A DNA stretch of 64,000 nt from Alginatibacterium sediminis (GCF_003610775.1 NZ_RAQO01000001.1:62001-126000), one strand, 5' to 3'; positions 38,015-46,641 are shown, counted from the first letter of the stretch. Numbers and translations are program-made. Notes: a model not told the origin generated them from the sequence alone.

Positions 38015-39472
38015 TTAAGCCCCAACACCACATTCCATGCATGCATCGATCATTTCTGGTCCCAAATGTAATTTTGCATTGAGCTCTCGTAAAGCTGTTC
38101 GCAGGCCTTCCTCAATCACAGGGTGATAAAAAGGCATGTCTAACATTTGGGAAACCGTCATTTGTTGCTGATGTGCCCATGCCAACAAGTGGGCTAAATG
38201 CTCAGCATTAGGGCCAACAATTTCTGCCCCTAAAAAGCGTCCGGTACCCTGCTCGCCGTATAAGTGAGCTCGTCCCTTATTGACTAACATTACCCGACTG
38301 CGGCCTTGATTTTCAAAGCTTACGGTACCAATTTCAAAGCACCCACAGCTACCTAAGCGGGTCTCAATCTGTTTGTAGCTTTCTCCCACCATCGCAATTT
38401 GCGGATCGGTAAACACTGCAGCGATTGAGCTTCGTCTTAAGCCAGCGCGTAAATCTTTTCCACGGCCCGCGTTATCTCCAGCAATTTTACCTTGATCGGC
38501 GGCCTCGTGTAGCAAAGGGATCAAGTTATTCGCATCACCGGCTACAAAAATGTTATCAACACTGCTCTGCATGGTGAAATGGTCAACTACGGGCACACCT
38601 CGCTCATCAAGTTCAATGCTTAGCTTGTCTAGCCCTAAACGGTCGACATTGGCTCGTCTTCCGGTTGCGGCTAGCAAATAATCAAAGTGCTGGTGTTGTG
38701 GCTCTCCGTCTAAGTCTGTAAAGCTTATACGTACTTGATCGTTATCTAACTCAATGGCTTCAACTTTAGCATCAGCATCTAAATAGAAATCAGCTTGAAA
38801 CGCTTCTTTTGCGGCGTTCATCACTGTCGGATCAGACAATGGTCCAACCTGCCCACCCACCCCAAAGACTTTGATTTCGACACCCAGTCGACTAAGCGCT
38901 TGCCCAAGTTCTAGTCCAATAACTCCTGGGCCAAACACTGCCACTGAACTTGGCAACTCCTCCCAACTAAATACATCATCATTAACAACTAAACGCGACC
39001 CAAGTGATTGCCAGGCTGCGGGAAACGCTGGTCGCGAACCGGTAGCAATAACAATGCGTTTGGCATTTACGATACTATCGCCAACTTGTAAGGTGTTGTT
39101 ATCAATAAAGCTTGCATGACCTTTTAGTTTTTCTGAGCTTGGTATCGAATCTACCGATTCCAGCACAAAGCCTACAAAGCGGTCGCGCTCAGACCTAACG
39201 CGCTGCATGACTGCTTTGCCATCTATCTTAGGCTTTCCTAAATTCACACCAAATTGTGCTGAATGATGATACTGGTGGGCGTTTTCAGCGGCTGCAATCA
39301 AAAGCTTACTTGGCATGCAACCAACTCGCGCACATGTTGTACCAAACTCGCCACCTTCAATTAGAAGAACTGATTCGCTGTGCTGTTTAGCGGCTCTATA
39401 CGCAGCAAGACCTGCTGTTCCGCCACCTATAACTGCAACATCGACTGAAATATTTGGCTGTTTCTGTGCCAT
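38015..39472 (-). CDS. FAD/NAD(P) disulfide oxidoreductase (dihydrolipoamide dehydrogenase-like) with C-terminal CxxC tail
   Basis: The 485-residue protein belongs to the pyridine nucleotide-disulfide reductase family. FAD binding is VAVIGGGTAGLAAYRAA near residue 14; the redox-active pair is C47-C52 in GTTCARVGCMPSK; NAD binding is in the middle (FGPGVIGLELGQAL); the catalytic His-Glu pair is HPVIEEGL near the C-terminus. The start at 39472 has GGGTGGG upstream. The end carries an extra ACMECGVGA (Cys478, Cys481), not usual for lipoamide dehydrogenases. No pyruvate or 2-oxoglutarate dehydrogenase genes are near; the neighbours are fabV and a Prx-Grx fusion, so the substrate may be a thiol protein or glutathione-like disulfide. 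Confidence 0.88.
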   Translation of the reverse strand: MAQKQPNISVDVAVIGGGTAGLAAYRAAKQHSESVLLIEGGEFGTTCARVGCMPSKLLIAAAENAHQYHHSAQFGVNLGKPKIDGKAVMQRVRSERDRFVGFVLESVDSIPSSEKLKGHASFIDNNTLQVGDSIVNAKRIVIATGSRPAFPAAWQSLGSRLVVNDDVFSWEELPSSVAVFGPGVIGLELGQALSRLGVEIKVFGVGGQVGPLSDPTVMNAAKEAFQADFYLDADAKVEAIELDNDQVRISFTDLDGEPQHQHFDYLLAATGRRANVDRLGLDKLSIELDERGVPVVDHFTMQSSVDNIFVAGDANNLIPLLHEAADQGKIAGDNAGRGKDLRAGLRRSSIAAVFTDPQIAMVGESYKQIETRLGSCGCFEIGTVSFENQGRSRVMLVNKGRAHLYGEQGTGRFLGAEIVGPNAEHLAHLLAWAHQQQMTVSQMLDMPFYHPVIEEGLRTALRELNAKLHLGPEMIDACMECGVGA

Positions 39473-39517
39473 CTTTACGCCCACCCTTTCTAGACTTATA
39501 TGCTAACTGTTTATAAT

Positions 39518-40246
39518 TTATGCAAAGAACTTTTCAAGTTCTTCTGACCCACCGATGTGCTTACCATCGATAAAGATTTGTGGGACAGAGGTTTGACCCG
39601 ACAAAGCCTTTAAACTAGTACTACTAGCATCTGTCCCAAGAACGATCTCTTCAAAGCCATAACCTTTTTCTTTCAACAAAGTTTTGGCTTTTGCACAAAA
39701 TGGGCAACCAGGCTTAGTGATAATACTTACTGGCATAGGCTTGTTCGCTTTTGGATTGATGTAATCGAGCATAGTGTCCGCATCAGAGACTTCAAATGGG
39801 TCGCCTGGTTGATTAGGTTCGATAAACATTTTTTCAATCACACCATTTTTAACCAACATAGAATAACGCCAGCTACGCTTACCAAAGCCTAAATCAGACT
39901 TGTCGACTAGCATTCCCATGCCTTCAGTAAACTCACCTGATCCATCGGGAACAACAGTGATGTTCTCAGCTTCTTGGTCAGCCAACCATGCATTCATCAC
40001 AAAAGTGTCGTTGACACTTAAACACACAATATCGTCAACCCCATTTTCTTTTAAACTTGCAGCAAGTTCGTTATAGCGTGGCAAGTGCGTTGATGAGCAA
40101 GTGGGTGTGAACGCACCCGGAAGAGCGAATACTGCTACTGTCTTGTTAGCAAATAATTGCTCTGTGCTTACATCAACCCATTGCTCACCCTGGCGAGTGT
40201 GGAAAACTGCACTTGGTACATTTTGACCTTCACGATTCTCTAACAT
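39518..40246 (-). CDS. Peroxiredoxin-glutaredoxin fusion (hybrid Prx5)
   Basis: The 242-residue protein has a Prx5-type peroxiredoxin domain (about 1-165) with the peroxidatic Cys50 in [14 protein letters not shown]-terminal glutaredoxin domain (about 172-242) carries the active site CPFC at 181-184. Such hybrids reduce peroxides using glutathione, recycled through the Grx part. It lies 45 bases upstream of the disulfide reductase on the same strand, so they can share a transcript. The gene is intact. Confidence 0.95.
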   Translation of the reverse strand: MLENREGQNVPSAVFHTRQGEQWVDVSTEQLFANKTVAVFALPGAFTPTCSSTHLPRYNELAASLKENGVDDIVCLSVNDTFVMNAWLADQEAENITVVPDGSGEFTEGMGMLVDKSDLGFGKRSWRYSMLVKNGVIEKMFIEPNQPGDPFEVSDADTMLDYINPKANKPMPVSIITKPGCPFCAKAKTLLKEKGYGFEEIVLGTDASSTSLKALSGQTSVPQIFIDGKHIGGSEELEKFFA

Positions 40247-40432
40247 AATGTTTCCTTATTTGATTAACTGTTTTGTTGAATTGTTTATAGTATCTACCAG
40301 ACCGATTAATTCGTAAAGACGATTAAATTTATCAATTTGATTCGCTATACCTATGGATTAACTAAGCTTGATGCTAATCTATATACATGCAGGAATTTTC
40401 TGCTTTAATGTTCATAATAGCTAAATATCCGG

Positions 40433-41329
40433 ATGTATATGAGTAGTTCAATCAGTAATACCCAAGGACTGTTGCATTTTCGCATTACCTCGCAGCAACC
40501 CTTTGCAATCGGTACACTGAAAGTTAAAGAAATTGTACCTTTCTCCAAATTATTTTCGCTGCCGAAATCGAGCCCAAATGTTCTAGGAACAATGTCGATC
40601 CGGGGAAAAACCATTGCTGTCATTGACGTAGCCGCAGCTATTGGTTTTCGCGCGCTGCAACCCGAAGATTACGCAAAAGCTTCAATAATCGTCACGGATG
40701 TCAGCCGAAACATGGTTGGTTTGATGGTGCGCAAAATTGAAAAAATCACTGCCTGCCGTTGGAGTGAAATTGAAACACCGCCGGCGAATCTTGGTAGTAA
40801 TGCCTTTGTAAACGGCATTACGTATATTGATGACCAGTTAGTACAGTTACTGGATGTTGAAAAACTTCTCTTAGGTATATTTCCGGAAAGCGAAGAGCAA
40901 TTTAATGTCAGCATTAGCTTAGCCGAGCAAGCAACTTTGGCGCGTCAATCGATATTATTGGTTGATGACTCAGTTCTGGCTCGTAAGCAGCTGTCATCAG
41001 TACTGGATCGTTTGGAAATTGGCTACGACATAGTGGACAACGGTCGAGCCGCATTTGAACTAATGCAGGAGAAAGAAAAAGAAGAAAAACCGATCAATAT
41101 ACTGGTTAGTGACATTGAAATGCCTGGATTAGATGGTTATGAACTCTGCTTTGAAGTAAGAAGTGCACCAGCTATCGCAAAGGCCTTTATTATTTTGCAC
41201 ACTTCGCTATCAAGCGAGATTAGCGTAGACCGAGCGAAACAAGTTGGTGCAAATATGGCGCTCACTAAATTTGATGGCCAAGAGCTAATCAATGCCATGT
41301 TGCAAGGTGCTAATGAACAGACCGTTTAA
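40433..41329 (+). CDS. cheV: Chemotaxis protein CheV
   Basis: The 298-residue protein has an N-terminal CheW-like coupling domain (about 10-150) and a C-terminal response-regulator receiver domain with the phosphoacceptor Asp near 227 in LVSDIEMPGLDGYE, DD in LVDDSVLARKQL and the Lys in LTKFD. CheV couples receptors to CheA and is tuned by phosphorylation. Two ATGs two codons apart (40433, 40439) are possible starts; neither has a clear ribosome site. It is not in a chemotaxis operon here. Its stop overlaps the convergent GNAT stop. Confidence 0.93.
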   Translation: MYMSSSISNTQGLLHFRITSQQPFAIGTLKVKEIVPFSKLFSLPKSSPNVLGTMSIRGKTIAVIDVAAAIGFRALQPEDYAKASIIVTDVSRNMVGLMVRKIEKITACRWSEIETPPANLGSNAFVNGITYIDDQLVQLLDVEKLLLGIFPESEEQFNVSISLAEQATLARQSILLVDDSVLARKQLSSVLDRLEIGYDIVDNGRAAFELMQEKEKEEKPINILVSDIEMPGLDGYELCFEVRSAPAIAKAFIILHTSLSSEISVDRAKQVGANMALTKFDGQELINAMLQGANEQTV

Positions 41330-41895
41330 GTTCTATTAATAGAGACTTCGCTCATTTTTAAGCACATGTCTCGGTGCTCTTCAACTGTCCAATAACTACC
41401 AAGCGTATTAAAACCACACTTGGTAAATAAGCCGATCGCGGGTTGATTTTGGCTCAAACATCCATCACGCAGTATCACCTGCTCCGCGTCTGTTTGCTCC
41501 AGCAAAACTAACAGCTCTTGTAAGCTGTTGTAGGCAAAACCTTGACGACGATAACGCTCAGAAACAACCAAATCTAACATCGCATTTCGGCCTCTGAAAA
41601 GATCAACATCATAATTGCGGTAACGTTCCGCCTCATGCTTATCGACTTTAAAGTCTAATATGAAATAGCCAGCTATGGATTGCTCAATGGGATCTTCAAG
41701 AATAAAACGCATGGCGCTGTCATTATCTAACTTACACAGATCGAAAGCCGTGCCTTTATTTAAGGGGTGTGGATAAAAAAAAGCGCGGCTGTCTTCACTC
41801 AAGCTCTCAAAAAAAACAGCTAAACGAATCGCATCACCAGTTTCTAAGCGTCTTAATTCAAGACAGGACAGTGAGGTTTGCGATTGTATTTTCAT
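41326..41895 (-). CDS. GNAT family N-acetyltransferase
   Basis: A 189-residue GNAT-fold protein with the acetyl-CoA motif A, LVVSERYRRQGFAYNSLQELL (R-x-x-G-x-A type), and a C-terminal LFTKCGFNTLGSYWTVEEHR segment typical of the family. The N-terminus SLSCLELRRLETGDAIRLAVF is the usual opening strand. The substrate is unknown. It is convergent with cheV and the two stop codons overlap by 4 bases. Confidence 0.85.
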   Translation of the reverse strand: MKIQSQTSLSCLELRRLETGDAIRLAVFFESLSEDSRAFFYPHPLNKGTAFDLCKLDNDSAMRFILEDPIEQSIAGYFILDFKVDKHEAERYRNYDVDLFRGRNAMLDLVVSERYRRQGFAYNSLQELLVLLEQTDAEQVILRDGCLSQNQPAIGLFTKCGFNTLGSYWTVEEHRDMCLKMSEVSINRT

Positions 41896-42242
41896 TTGAC
41901 GACCTTAAAGCTAAATCAGTAGAACTTGTTAACAACCATGCAATAAACATACGCAATTGCTAAATGTATGTACAAAAACACTTTTAATTATGTTGAAGCC
42001 TATAATAAACCCATTAATAACAACAGGTTAAATTGGTATGGTTGAGTATTATTTTTCAGTGTGTTCGCTCTTAGATGTAAACAAACTTAACCTTGTTGAT
42101 GGAATTTGAACCTATGTGCTAAAAAAGCTGACAGTCTACTCAATAGCCCCCGTCCGCGGGCTGCTGAACATCACCCAAAGTACGCATATTGAGTCAATCA
42201 GCCATCTAATTTACAATTGCTTAACAATTAACAAGAGGACCG
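41896..42242. other. Gene-free spacer with a GC-rich hairpin
   Basis: No supported coding sequence lies in these 347 bases upstream of the Mpo1-like gene. It holds an imperfect GC-rich hairpin at 42145-42162 (AGCCCCCGT/CCGCGGGCT, one mismatch) in otherwise AT-rich DNA, with no T run. It may be part of a leader or an RNA structure. Confidence 0.5.
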
Positions 42243-42701
42243 ATGAGTATGCGCTCACTGCAATCATGGCTGGATGAATATGCACAAAGCCATCAGAACC
42301 CCCAAAATAAAAGAATTCACTTTATTGCCGTGCCTAGTATCTACTTCACGGTTGTGGGGCTGCTTTGGTCAATACCAACGCCAACATGGTTAGCTGAACT
42401 AGGCTTTGTTAATGGCTTATCATTGCTGGTCGTTCCAATAATGTTGTTTTATTTTACACTGTCATTGCGACTTGGTTTGCTTATGAGCCTGTTTACTGGA
42501 GCGTGTGTCGCACTTCTTTACGCTTATCAAGCTCTAGGTTTGAGTTCAGTTACCGCTATGTGCATTGCTGTTTTTGTGGTCATGTGGATAGCACAATTTT
42601 ACGGACATAAATTAGAAGGTAAAAAACCGTCGTTTTTCAAAGACGTGTTTTTTTTGTTGATAGGCCCGGCTTGGATTATTCATAACATTTCAACTCGCTA
42701 G
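42243..42701 (+). CDS. Mpo1-like (DUF962) membrane protein
   Basis: A 152-residue protein with MRSLQSWLDEYAQSHQNPQNKRIHFI, the N-terminal Mpo1/YGL010w pattern, and four hydrophobic helices over residues 30-115. The NxxxHxxG-type histidine residues (HFIAVP; AQFYGHKLEGKKPSFFKD) are in place. Yeast Mpo1 is a dioxygenase for alpha-oxidation of 2-hydroxy fatty acids; the bacterial role is uncertain. AGAGGACCG precedes the ATG. Confidence 0.85.
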   Translation: MSMRSLQSWLDEYAQSHQNPQNKRIHFIAVPSIYFTVVGLLWSIPTPTWLAELGFVNGLSLLVVPIMLFYFTLSLRLGLLMSLFTGACVALLYAYQALGLSSVTAMCIAVFVVMWIAQFYGHKLEGKKPSFFKDVFFLLIGPAWIIHNISTR

Positions 42702-42713
42702 GCCACACAATAC

Positions 42714-42741
42714 AAAAACCCAGCCAAGGCTGGGTTTTTTA
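42714..42741. terminator. Bidirectional terminator between the Mpo1-like gene and tctA
   Basis: AAAAACCCAGCC / GGCTGGGTTTTTT with a 2-4 base loop and T runs on both sides. It can end both convergent transcripts. Confidence 0.9.
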
Positions 42742-42758
42742 TCACACGAACATTCGCC

Positions 42759-44237
42759 TTACTGAGCTTTGCGTCGGTTAATCTTAAGCGTTGAATATAC
42801 CGAAAATACCGCTAAACAGATAAACGCGAGTGCGATTGGACGGTCGTACAAAAATGACCAACTCCCTTCATACATCAGCAATGCTTTACGCAGGTTGGTT
42901 TCCGCCATTGGCCCCAAGATGATCGCCAGTAATATCGGTGACGAGGGCACCTCTATTTTATTGAGTACAAATCCAAGTAAACCAAAACAAATCGCAATTC
43001 CAACATCAAACATAGAGTTGTTTATCGCAAATGCACCAACAACTGATAGGAAGATGATAATTGGGATCATGATGATTTTTGGCACTTCAATAATACGGCA
43101 AAAGAAGCGTATTCCAAAAATACCAATACCAAGCATGATCACGTTAGCCACTAGCATTGAGCTAAAGACGCCGTAAACAACCTCAGGATTTTGAGCGAAC
43201 AGTAACGGCCCAGGTGTGAGCCCTTGAACAATCAAGGCACCTAATAGTACCGCCGCCACAGCATCACCAGGTACACCTAGCGTTAGTAATGGAACTAAAG
43301 ATCCTCCAGTTACGCCATTGTTACCTGCTTCTGCTGCAGCTAAACCCCGAACGGAACCTTTACCGAACTCGTCAGGATCTTCCGCAACCCGCTTGGCTTC
43401 GTTATAACAAACAAAGGCTGAAATATCAGCGCCGGCACCGGGTACGGAGCCAATCGTAGTACCCATTAGGCCACTCTTAATAGCTGTAGGCAGCATGTCT
43501 TTTAAGTCTTGTTTGCTTAACAGCTTATGGTCAAACTTAGGTGGTGGAGTATGCTTATTGCCAACCAATTTTTCTAATTGTGATAATGCTTCTGATAGTG
43601 CAAATAAACCAATTAATACCGGGATGACATTAAAGCCACTGTACAAGTCCATGTTGCCAAAGGTAAAGCGTGGCACGCTGCTAATCGGGTCTAAACCAAC
43701 CGTTGACACCAATAGTCCTATTGTTCCGGCTAATAAACCTTTTAAAATATTCTTAGACGAAACACTGGCAATAATGGTTAATCCAAATAGCGCAAGTGCA
43801 AAGTATTCTGGTGCATTAAAGCGCAAAGCAAACGTTGCAAGCATCGGCGCAATAGCTATCAAGATGATGGTACTAATTAAACCACCAACAAATGAAGCAA
43901 CCGCTGAAATACTTAGAGCTCGAGCCGCTTGTCCTCGCACAGCCATGGTATGACCGTCCAGTACACTGGCGGCAGAGGCCGGGGTTCCGGGGGTTTTTAG
44001 CAAAATGGCTGCAATTGACCCCCCATAAATTCCCCCGATGTATACACCAATGAGCATAACCAATGCTGGCGTTGCTTCCATACCGAAGGTAAAGGGTAAT
44101 AAGATTGCAACACCCATGGTTGCGGTTAAACCCGGTAATGCACCAAGAATGATGCCACCCAATACACCGAAAATAAGGATGGGCAGCACTGCTGGACTAA
44201 ATGCGACAGCTAAGCCACTAAGCAAGTGTTCTAACAT
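42759..44237 (-). CDS. tctA: Tripartite tricarboxylate transporter large membrane subunit
   Basis: TctA forms the permease of the TctCBA carboxylate importer. The 492-residue protein has about eleven hydrophobic segments and the family signature blocks LGALPGLTATMGVAILLP, GIYGGSIAAILLKTPGTP and SVPGAGADISAFVCYNEAKR. Length is normal (about 500). It is the last gene of the minus-strand operon, after tctB by 10 bases. Substrate (citrate-like or another carboxylate) is unknown. Confidence 0.95.
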   Translation of the reverse strand: MLEHLLSGLAVAFSPAVLPILIFGVLGGIILGALPGLTATMGVAILLPFTFGMEATPALVMLIGVYIGGIYGGSIAAILLKTPGTPASAASVLDGHTMAVRGQAARALSISAVASFVGGLISTIILIAIAPMLATFALRFNAPEYFALALFGLTIIASVSSKNILKGLLAGTIGLLVSTVGLDPISSVPRFTFGNMDLYSGFNVIPVLIGLFALSEALSQLEKLVGNKHTPPPKFDHKLLSKQDLKDMLPTAIKSGLMGTTIGSVPGAGADISAFVCYNEAKRVAEDPDEFGKGSVRGLAAAEAGNNGVTGGSLVPLLTLGVPGDAVAAVLLGALIVQGLTPGPLLFAQNPEVVYGVFSSMLVANVIMLGIGIFGIRFFCRIIEVPKIIMIPIIIFLSVVGAFAINNSMFDVGIAICFGLLGFVLNKIEVPSSPILLAIILGPMAETNLRKALLMYEGSWSFLYDRPIALAFICLAVFSVYSTLKINRRKAQ

Positions 44238-44247
44238 TGCTACTCTC

Positions 44248-44694
44248 CTAAAAAATGGAACCTTCTGGCAAGGCTATATAGAACACCTGACCAAATAGGT
44301 AATAAATGAAAACGACAAAACACACAGCCACAATGTAGTAACTGGGTTTTTTAATACGGAAATACAAAAGATAAGCGACGAAAGCCACTAGACTGGCAAT
44401 CAAATAACCAACAAAACTAATCAAAATGGCATAGCCAATTAGATAGGCGGCACCCATCAAAGCCATTTTTGAGAATATCTTTTCTTTTACTGCAACAGCT
44501 GCTTGTGACTTGCTTTGAATGAGCAATACAACACAGATGATAGCTTGAATGATAGCAATAGCTGCGGGGAAGAATTTGGCATCGACACTCGCATCTTGTT
44601 GATACATCGGCGCATCAAACTGGGCCACCAAGACAAGAACAACCGCACTCACGATGAGCAACAGTGTTGGAAATACGACATGACGATTAAACAT
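44248..44694 (-). CDS. tctB: Tripartite tricarboxylate transporter small membrane subunit
   Basis: TctB is the small four-helix subunit. This 148-residue protein has four hydrophobic segments at about 10-27, 40-57, 75-105 and 118-140 and lies between tctC and tctA as usual. Sequence conservation in this family is weak, so position and topology carry the call. Confidence 0.88.
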   Translation of the reverse strand: MFNRHVVFPTLLLIVSAVVLVLVAQFDAPMYQQDASVDAKFFPAAIAIIQAIICVVLLIQSKSQAAVAVKEKIFSKMALMGAAYLIGYAILISFVGYLIASLVAFVAYLLYFRIKKPSYYIVAVCFVVFIYYLFGQVFYIALPEGSIF

Positions 44695-44717
44695 AGAAGT
44701 TATTCCTTGATGTAAAA

Positions 44718-44749
44718 CACTAAGCCAGCTTAACTAAGCTGACCTAGTG
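44718..44749 (-). other. Intercistronic hairpin between tctC and tctB
   Basis: CACTA...TAGTG enclosing CAGCTTA / TAAGCTG makes an extended stem in the 68-base spacer. On the minus strand TTTT follows it. Such structures often lower downstream expression or protect the 3' end of the solute-binding-protein message. Confidence 0.5.
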
Positions 44750-44762
44750 CGACGATGTTCTA

Positions 44763-45689
44763 CTACTTAACAAGAGTACCTAAAGCAACGGTATCTTCTT
44801 TAACAAATTGAGTGAACTCTTCAGCATTTAGATTATGGATAGTCATTGCACCTTTTGCCATAAACTCTTTAAATTCTTCGGTAGCCATTGCGTCATCAAA
44901 CGCTTTACCTAGAATTTCAATTACTTCATCTGGCGTATCTTTCGGTGCGCCAATTCCGCGCCAAGTACCCGTTACCACTTCAACACCTTGTTCTGTAAGA
45001 GTCGGGACATCTGGAATATAAGAAATTCGCTCCTGAGACATCACACCGATTGCTTTCAATTGACCAGAACGCAATTGTGAAATCGCTTCACCAGGTGTAA
45101 CCATCGTTACATCGGTATGGTTACCCAGTACTGCTGGAATTGCTTCAGACGCACCGTTATAAGGAATAGCATTCAGTTTAATGTCTTGGTCTTTCTCTAA
45201 CGCCATCAAATAGAAGTTAGGCGCTGCAGTTGAAGCAAACTTCACCTTACCTGGATTTGCTTTCGCTTCAGCGATCAAGTCATTAATAGTATTATAGGGG
45301 CTATCAGCCGCTACAAGAACTACAGCTGGATCAAGGTTTACCAAACGAATAAGTTTAAAGTCGTCTTGGTCATGCTGCATCAAACCCATTTGAGGAAGTG
45401 ACGCTATTTCACGGGTTACAACCGTTAGGGTATAACCATCTGCACGTTGTTGCGCACCAAAACTCATACCTACGGCACCAGCACCACCAGTACGGTTCAT
45501 CACCGAAATATTTTGTCCTAAAAAGTCTTTCGCACTGTTTGCAATAGTACGGCCAACAGCGTCTGTTCCACCACCAGCACCGAAAGGCACAACTAGGCGG
45601 ATATTCTTACTTGGGTAATCTGCGGCTGAAGCTCCAGCGGCTAGCATCATGCCACCAGCAACTAACATTGATTTAAGAATTGTGTTCAT
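44763..45689 (-). CDS. tctC: Tripartite tricarboxylate transporter substrate-binding protein
   Basis: TctC is the periplasmic solute receptor. The 308-residue protein has a Sec signal peptide (MNTILKSMLVAGGMMLAAGASA) and the family pattern NIRLVVPFGAGGGTDAVGRTIA and the following NRTGGAGAVGMSFGAQQRADGYTL. The length is typical for Bug-family proteins. It is followed by tctB and preceded by a small unknown gene. Confidence 0.95.
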   Translation of the reverse strand: MNTILKSMLVAGGMMLAAGASAADYPSKNIRLVVPFGAGGGTDAVGRTIANSAKDFLGQNISVMNRTGGAGAVGMSFGAQQRADGYTLTVVTREIASLPQMGLMQHDQDDFKLIRLVNLDPAVVLVAADSPYNTINDLIAEAKANPGKVKFASTAAPNFYLMALEKDQDIKLNAIPYNGASEAIPAVLGNHTDVTMVTPGEAISQLRSGQLKAIGVMSQERISYIPDVPTLTEQGVEVVTGTWRGIGAPKDTPDEVIEILGKAFDDAMATEEFKEFMAKGAMTIHNLNAEEFTQFVKEDTVALGTLVK

Positions 45690-45700
45690 TTCAAGTTCCT

Positions 45701-46183
45701 TTAGTCTGCTATTTTTCGATGGGTCTGAGACCCAGCTTCTGTTTTAACTCTTTGATATTCCGCAATTGTTAGTTGTTCGATAGCAACTGCTACCCAACCG
45801 CTAACAAGCATGTCAAACCACTGCTGAACACCACTACAAGCAACCACAATGTCGCCATAGACGAACGATCCGTAAAACAATAGATCGTCATCCTGAAGTG
45901 ATGAAGGGTGTAAACTTTGCTGATTAACATTTGAGCTATTATTACGCCAAGCCTGTTTGGCTTTATTGCGTGCGTACTGATCAAATGGAATCGTCCAATC
46001 TTCTGGACTTCCTATTGATTTTTCATATAGAACCGCATTCTCGAAGTCCGACTCCCAAGGTTTTAAACTTGGGTTCATCACTACAATGTGCAGCTCTTTA
46101 CGATTGGTTCGTTCGAATAAGGATTCAATCGAAGGCCTTAGCATGTCGATAGCTTCTTCAGCTATTTGAATATGGCTTTTCAC
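45701..46183 (-). CDS. Hypothetical small protein heading the tct operon, possibly GlcG/HbpS-like
   Basis: The 160-residue product has no signal or membrane segment. Its layout AVLYEKSIG...IPFDQYARNKAKQAWR followed by FVYGDIVVACSGVQQWFDMLVSGWVAVAIEQL is weakly similar to the GlcG/HbpS fold, often next to carboxylate transport genes, but I am unsure. It lies 11 bases upstream of tctC and is probably the first gene of the operon. Its function is unknown. Confidence 0.6.
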   Translation of the reverse strand: MKSHIQIAEEAIDMLRPSIESLFERTNRKELHIVVMNPSLKPWESDFENAVLYEKSIGSPEDWTIPFDQYARNKAKQAWRNNSSNVNQQSLHPSSLQDDDLLFYGSFVYGDIVVACSGVQQWFDMLVSGWVAVAIEQLTIAEYQRVKTEAGSQTHRKIAD

Positions 46184-46641
46184 TAATTTGTCTCAACTTA
46201 ACGCTGTGACATAAGATTATTGTATTACATTTAACCGAGCAACGCGTTATTGAACAAAATGGTGCAAACATCACAATAATAAAGCACAAAACCTCAATTA
46301 TCGTGATCTAAAACGTTAAAGATTTCACACTTACCCCTAAATAGGGGGTGAATAGAATAATTTAAATATGAATTTTTTGATGAATTAGATTCTTTTTGTC
46401 AAAATTTACTCAGTATTAAACTCTTGACCGATGTCTAACACATAGGTTTTAGAATTGAGTTTATGACATGCCACAGATAGAGGTGTTTGTTAACACCCTA
46501 GGTTTCAAAACGAATTATGGGACTAGAGATCTGCCGGCTTCAATTCATAGTGTTATGCTCATTTATATTTAGCCTAGCGCTTAAACGATACTTTTGTGAT
46601 TATTTGATAATAAAAGTCGTTCGTCTTATTAAGGTGGTCAA
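46184..46641. other. Long intergenic region between the tct operon and the copper genes
   Basis: These 458 AT-rich bases hold no supported gene. A short plus-strand frame starting at 46517 runs into the MerR gene and has no ribosome site. Features seen are an ACCCCTAAATAGGGGG inverted repeat near 46333 and GGTGTT-TGTT-AACACC at 46482-46497. Divergent promoters for both flanking units must lie here. Confidence 0.6.
46331..46350. promoter_or_regulatory. Inverted-repeat operator candidate upstream of the tct operon
   Basis: TTACCCCTAAATAGGGGGTG contains TACCCCT-AA-ATAGGGG, a 7-2-7-like arrangement of the kind bound by NarL/LuxR-type response regulators. It is about 150 bases upstream of the first tct-operon gene and 290 bases before the MerR gene. 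Assignment to a regulator is inferred. Confidence 0.45.

Noticed and set aside
38015-39472. Calling the disulfide reductase lpdA of the pyruvate dehydrogenase complex
   Set aside because: No aceEF or sucAB genes are present and the C-terminal CxxC tail is unusual, so a lipoamide role is not supported.
40247-40432. OxyR box upstream of the Prx-Grx gene
   Set aside because: ATAG and CTAT fragments occur but not with the required spacing.
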